From contig QCFH01000003.1 of assembly GCA_003278345.1 (NCBI GenBank), positions 36,400 through 100,399 of the forward strand: a stretch of 64,000 nucleotides of DNA, read 5' to 3'. This stretch comes from Prochlorococcus sp. AG-363-C02 (GTDB taxonomy: Bacteria; Cyanobacteriota; Cyanobacteriia; PCC-6307; Cyanobiaceae). Positions 60,349-64,000 of this stretch are shown here, piece by piece (position 1 is the first letter of the stretch; each line of letters opens with the position of its first letter). Both the position numbers and the translations under genes were made by a program. The notes under the pieces were generated by a model, which did not search any database, had not been told where the DNA came from, and was given only the letters and a program-made list of their open reading frames with translations.

Positions 60349-63300
60349 ATGGGTTTTGTTCCTTTACATAATCACAGTGATTACAGCCTCCTTGATGGAG
60401 CTAGCCAGCTTCCATTAATGGTTGCCAGGGCAAAAGAGCTTGGCTTCCCTGCTTTAGCTTTGACTGATCATGGAGTTATGTATGGATCTATAGAACTCTT
60501 AAAGTTATGTAAGAAGGAGGGTATAAAGCCAATCATTGGAAATGAAATGTATATAATTAATGGCTCTTTATCTGAGCCTCAGCCAAAAAAAGAGAAGAGA
60601 TATCATCTTGTAGTTCTTGCTAAAAATACCGTTGGCTACAAGAACTTAGTTAAGTTAACAACTATTAGTCATCTTAAGGGGATGCGAGGTAGAGGAATAT
60701 TTTCAAGAGCTTGTATTGATAAGCAATTGCTTGAACAATATTCAGAAGGTCTGATGGTTTCTACGGCATGCCTAGGTGGAGAGATTCCTCAAGCTATCTT
60801 GAGAGGTAGAATTGACGTTGCAAGAGAAGTTGCTCTTTGGTATAAGGGCGTTTTTGGAGAAGATTTTTATCTAGAAATACAAGATCATGGTTCTATAGAA
60901 GATAGAATTGTAAATGTAGCTATTTCTCAAATAGCAGAAGAACTTGACATAGAGTTGTTGGCTACTAATGATGCACATTACCTTACCGAAAATGATGTTG
61001 AAGCGCATGATGCATTGCTTTGTGTCTTAACAGGAAAATTAATTAAAGATGAAAAAAGATTGCGTTATACGGGAACTGAGTATTTAAAATCTGAGAGCCA
61101 GATGAAGCAATTATTTGCTGATCATATCGATGAGAAGGTTATAATTAAGGCTGTTAATAATACAGTTTCTGTTGCGGATAAAGTTGAAGAATATTCAATA
61201 TTAGGAAATTATAAAATGCCCGAATTTCCTGTCCCTAATGGGAGTACACCAATAGAATATTTAAGACAGGTTACAGAGAAAGGGTTACTTTATAAATTAA
61301 GTATAACCTCCCTTAACTTACTAGATCAAGAATATCTTATTAGGTTGACGAATGAATTAGAAATAATAGATCAAATGGGTTTTCCAACATATTTCTTGGT
61401 GGTTTGGGATTATATTAAATTTGCTAGAGAAAATTCAATACCTGTTGGACCAGGAAGGGGTTCAGCAGCAGGATCTTTAGTTGCTTATTCATTAGGTATA
61501 ACAAATATTGACCCAGTTAAGAATGGACTTTTGTTTGAGAGATTCTTAAACCCAGAAAGGAAGTCGATGCCTGATATAGATACTGATTTCTGTATTGATA
61601 GACGTAGCGAAGTTATTGATTATGTTACCAAGCGTTATGGCGAGGATAAAGTTGCGCAAATAATTACTTTTAACAGAATGACATCTAAGGCTGTACTTAA
61701 AGATGTTGCAAGAGTATTGGATATTCCTTATAGGGATGCTGATCAACTAGCAAAGTTAATTCCAGTGGTAAGAGGTAAGCCAGCCAAGCTTGAGGCAATG
61801 ATTGGAAAAAATTCTCCTAGCAATGATTTTAGGGATAAATATCAAAAAGATCCTTTAGTTAAAAAGTGGATAGACATGGCTATAAGAATAGAAGGAACAA
61901 ATAAGACTTTTGGAGTCCATGCGGCTGGAGTTGTTATTGCATCAGACCCATTAGATGAATTAGTTCCTTTGCAAAAGAATAATGATGGACAAATTATTAC
62001 TCAGTATTTTATGGAAGATATTGAGTCTTTGGGATTGTTAAAGATGGATTTCCTAGGCCTAAAAAACCTTACTATGCTTCAAAGAACTGTAAATCTTGTT
62101 GAAGACTCAGTAGGTGAAAAGGTCGATTTGGATTCATTAAATCTAGAAGATCAATCAACTTATGATTTATTATCTCGAGGTGATTTAGAGGGCATTTTTC
62201 AACTCGAATCTAGCGGAATGCGTCAAATAGTAAGAGATTTAAAGCCGTCTTCTTTAGAAGATATATCTTCTATTTTGGCTTTATATAGACCAGGACCACT
62301 TGATGCAGGGTTAATACCTAAATTTATTAATCGTAAGCATGGCAAGGAATTGATTGATTTCCCTCATGATTCTTTAAAACCAATACTGAGTGAAACTTAT
62401 GGGATCATGATTTATCAAGAGCAAATCATGAAGATTGCACAAGATTTAGCTGGTTATTCTTTAGGTCAGGCTGATTTGTTAAGGCGTGCAATGGGGAAGA
62501 AAAAAGTTTCTGAAATGCAAAAGCACCGTGCTTTCTTTGTGGAAGGAGCAAGTAAGAAAGGAGTTGATACAAATGTTGCTAATAACTTGTTTGACCAAAT
62601 GGTACTTTTTGCTGAATATTGTTTTAACAAAAGCCATTCAACCGCTTATGGTGCAGTTACCTTTCAAACTGCTTATTTGAAGGCACATTATCCTGTTGCA
62701 TATATGGCGGCATTACTAACAGTTAATGCTGGTTCAAGCGATAAAATTCAAAGATATATATCCAATTGTAATTCTATGGGAATAGAAGTTATGCCTCCTG
62801 ATGTGAATTCATCTGGCACAGACTTCACTCCTACAGATAACAGAATTCTTTTTGGATTGTCTGCTGTAAAAAATATTGGAGATGGTGCTATAAAAGAAAT
62901 AATTAAGTCTAGGAATGAGGATGGACCCTTTCATTCTTTAGCAGATCTTTGTGACAGAATTCCTCCAAATGTTTTAAATAGAAGATCCCTTGAGTCACTT
63001 ATTCATTGCGGAGCACTTGATAATTTTCACCCAGAATCAAATCGATCACAATTAATTTCAGATCTTGACTTGATAATTGATTGGGCAGCTTCCAGAGCAC
63101 GAGATAGGGCAAGTGGACAGGGAAATTTATTTGATTTTTCTTCTGAATCTGATAAAAAAACGAAGGAGAGAGATGTTTCTTCAGCTCCAAAAGCTTCTTT
63201 GGTTAGAGATTATCCGCCTGCAGAAAAACTTAGACTTGAAAAGGAGTTACTGGGTTTTTATTTATCTGATCATCCATTAAAACAACTTTCTGAGCCAGCA

Positions 63301-63864
63301 AAACTGATAGCTCCAATCAGTTTGATTAATTTAGACGATCAGAAAGATAAGACTAAAGTTAGCGTGATAACAATGATAAAGGAGATGCGTGTAGTAACAA
63401 CACGGAAGGGAGACAAGATGGCTATTTTGCAACTTGAGGACCTGACCGGATCTTGTGAGGCTGTTGTTTTCCCTAAAAGTTTTTATAGATTATCTGACCA
63501 TTTGTTAACTGAAGCGCGTTTACTTGTTTGGGCTTCAGTAGATCGCAGGGATGAAAATGTTCAGCTAATAGTAGATGACTGCAGATCAATTGATCAAATG
63601 AGGTTTGTTTTGATTGATTTGCTTCCAGAGCAAATTAGTAATATTGAATATCAGCATCGGCTTAGAGAATGTATTTATAAATATAGGCCGACTAAGGATG
63701 AGCTCGGTGTAAAGGTTCCAGTGGTAGCAGCTATTAAGGATGTGAATGGTATTAAATATGTTCGGTTAGGTCATCAGTTCTGTGTAAAAGACCCCAATGC
63801 ACTAATTAAGGCTTTACGCGAAAGTTCATTTCAAGCAACTTGCAGTGAGAGCCTTGTAAAATAA
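60349..63864 (+). CDS. dnaE: DNA polymerase III alpha subunit
   Basis: 1171 residues, normal for DnaE1. Order of domains: PHP domain ([20 protein letters not shown], 1-280), polymerase core with the catalytic aspartates in [20 protein letters not shown] (about 405) and the [17 protein letters not shown] loop, a helix-hairpin-helix region, and a C-terminal OB-fold (about 990-1080) with a tau-binding end. It is the replicative chain-elongating subunit. Start ATG at 60349 directly precedes the PHP domain; ORFs on other frames are shadows. Confidence 0.97.
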   Translation: MGFVPLHNHSDYSLLDGASQLPLMVARAKELGFPALALTDHGVMYGSIELLKLCKKEGIKPIIGNEMYIINGSLSEPQPKKEKRYHLVVLAKNTVGYKNLVKLTTISHLKGMRGRGIFSRACIDKQLLEQYSEGLMVSTACLGGEIPQAILRGRIDVAREVALWYKGVFGEDFYLEIQDHGSIEDRIVNVAISQIAEELDIELLATNDAHYLTENDVEAHDALLCVLTGKLIKDEKRLRYTGTEYLKSESQMKQLFADHIDEKVIIKAVNNTVSVADKVEEYSILGNYKMPEFPVPNGSTPIEYLRQVTEKGLLYKLSITSLNLLDQEYLIRLTNELEIIDQMGFPTYFLVVWDYIKFARENSIPVGPGRGSAAGSLVAYSLGITNIDPVKNGLLFERFLNPERKSMPDIDTDFCIDRRSEVIDYVTKRYGEDKVAQIITFNRMTSKAVLKDVARVLDIPYRDADQLAKLIPVVRGKPAKLEAMIGKNSPSNDFRDKYQKDPLVKKWIDMAIRIEGTNKTFGVHAAGVVIASDPLDELVPLQKNNDGQIITQYFMEDIESLGLLKMDFLGLKNLTMLQRTVNLVEDSVGEKVDLDSLNLEDQSTYDLLSRGDLEGIFQLESSGMRQIVRDLKPSSLEDISSILALYRPGPLDAGLIPKFINRKHGKELIDFPHDSLKPILSETYGIMIYQEQIMKIAQDLAGYSLGQADLLRRAMGKKKVSEMQKHRAFFVEGASKKGVDTNVANNLFDQMVLFAEYCFNKSHSTAYGAVTFQTAYLKAHYPVAYMAALLTVNAGSSDKIQRYISNCNSMGIEVMPPDVNSSGTDFTPTDNRILFGLSAVKNIGDGAIKEIIKSRNEDGPFHSLADLCDRIPPNVLNRRSLESLIHCGALDNFHPESNRSQLISDLDLIIDWAASRARDRASGQGNLFDFSSESDKKTKERDVSSAPKASLVRDYPPAEKLRLEKELLGFYLSDHPLKQLSEPAKLIAPISLINLDDQKDKTKVSVITMIKEMRVVTTRKGDKMAILQLEDLTGSCEAVVFPKSFYRLSDHLLTEARLLVWASVDRRDENVQLIVDDCRSIDQMRFVLIDLLPEQISNIEYQHRLRECIYKYRPTKDELGVKVPVVAAIKDVNGIKYVRLGHQFCVKDPNALIKALRESSFQATCSESLVK

Positions 63865-63869
63865 TTAAT

Positions 63870-64000
63870 TTATTTTTTTTCTGTTTTTTCAACAGCTCTA
63901 AAAGCACTACGCATCTTCGTTACGTTAGGTCGAATATTCTCTAAGCCCAAAATACTGCCAGGTATATCTTCCCAACTTGCGGATAAAATGCCATAACTTA
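63870..64000 (-). CDS. PAM68-like protein, C-terminal part, runs off the window
   Basis: Minus strand, TAA at 63872-63870, open to the window edge (43 codons). It reads SYGILSASWEDIPGSILGLE, then VTKMRSAFRAVEKTEKK. The SYG-x-x-SASW and GSxLG pattern matches the end of PAM68, a membrane protein helping photosystem II assembly in plants and cyanobacteria. The membrane helices would lie beyond the window. Convergent with dnaE. Confidence 0.7.
   Translation of the reverse strand, partial: SYGILSASWEDIPGSILGLENIRPNVTKMRSAFRAVEKTEKK

Overview
The window looks like a chromosome segment of a marine picocyanobacterium, most probably Prochlorococcus. The DNA is very AT-rich, the coding density is high, and several families are typical of this lineage: DUF3104, DUF2862, DUF1830, DUF1816, DUF3288, DUF4278, SLH-porins, a PAM68-like protein and a glucosylglycerate gene set. 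The clade cannot be fixed from the sequence alone.

Positions 1 to about 40,000 are a small-gene region. A few recognisable enzymes are scattered among dozens of proteins of 35-150 residues, many with a single membrane helix and no family I can name. The recognisable genes are an AEC permease, RmuC, aminopeptidase N, an S51 peptidase, a DUF1499 protein, an NmrA-like reductase, a DCC thiol oxidoreductase, a degenerate LigA-like adenylation domain, an SbcC/SbcD-like nuclease pair, tRNA-Gly(CCC), a TSUP transporter and a DUF4912 protein. The region also holds broken genes (around 4740-5007 and 21915-22166, perhaps 35125-35247), many strong hairpin terminators and candidate small RNAs (21394-21598 and 22802-22856). 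This resembles the variable, small-protein-rich parts of Prochlorococcus genomes.

Positions 40,000 to 46,500 hold a glucosylglycerate compatible-solute cluster. GpgS is on the minus strand. Divergent from it are a GH13 phosphorylase, a GpgP-type phosphatase and glycerate kinase, the last three overlapping or touching as one operon. Synthesis (GpgS then GpgP) and recycling (phosphorolysis, then rephosphorylation of glycerate) therefore sit together. DUF1830, GIY-YIG and small membrane proteins follow.

Positions 46,600 to 49,300 hold two tandem porin genes with almost identical barrels. One has lost its SLH and coiled-coil region but carries, over its ribosome-binding site, an exact complement of the core motif of the cyanobacterial small RNA Yfr1.

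Positions 50,000 to 64,000 are mostly conserved housekeeping genes: tRNA-Pro(GGG), msrA, an ABC exporter, DUF3288, trpD, carA, a STAS protein, mrnC, an rlmB-type methyltransferase, DUF1816, gatA, dnaE and the C-terminal end of a PAM68-like gene running off the window.

No rRNA, CRISPR array, transposase, integrase or prophage genes were seen. Small proteins not named here were read directly from the sequence and identified only by start, stop and composition, so their existence is an inference unless stated otherwise.
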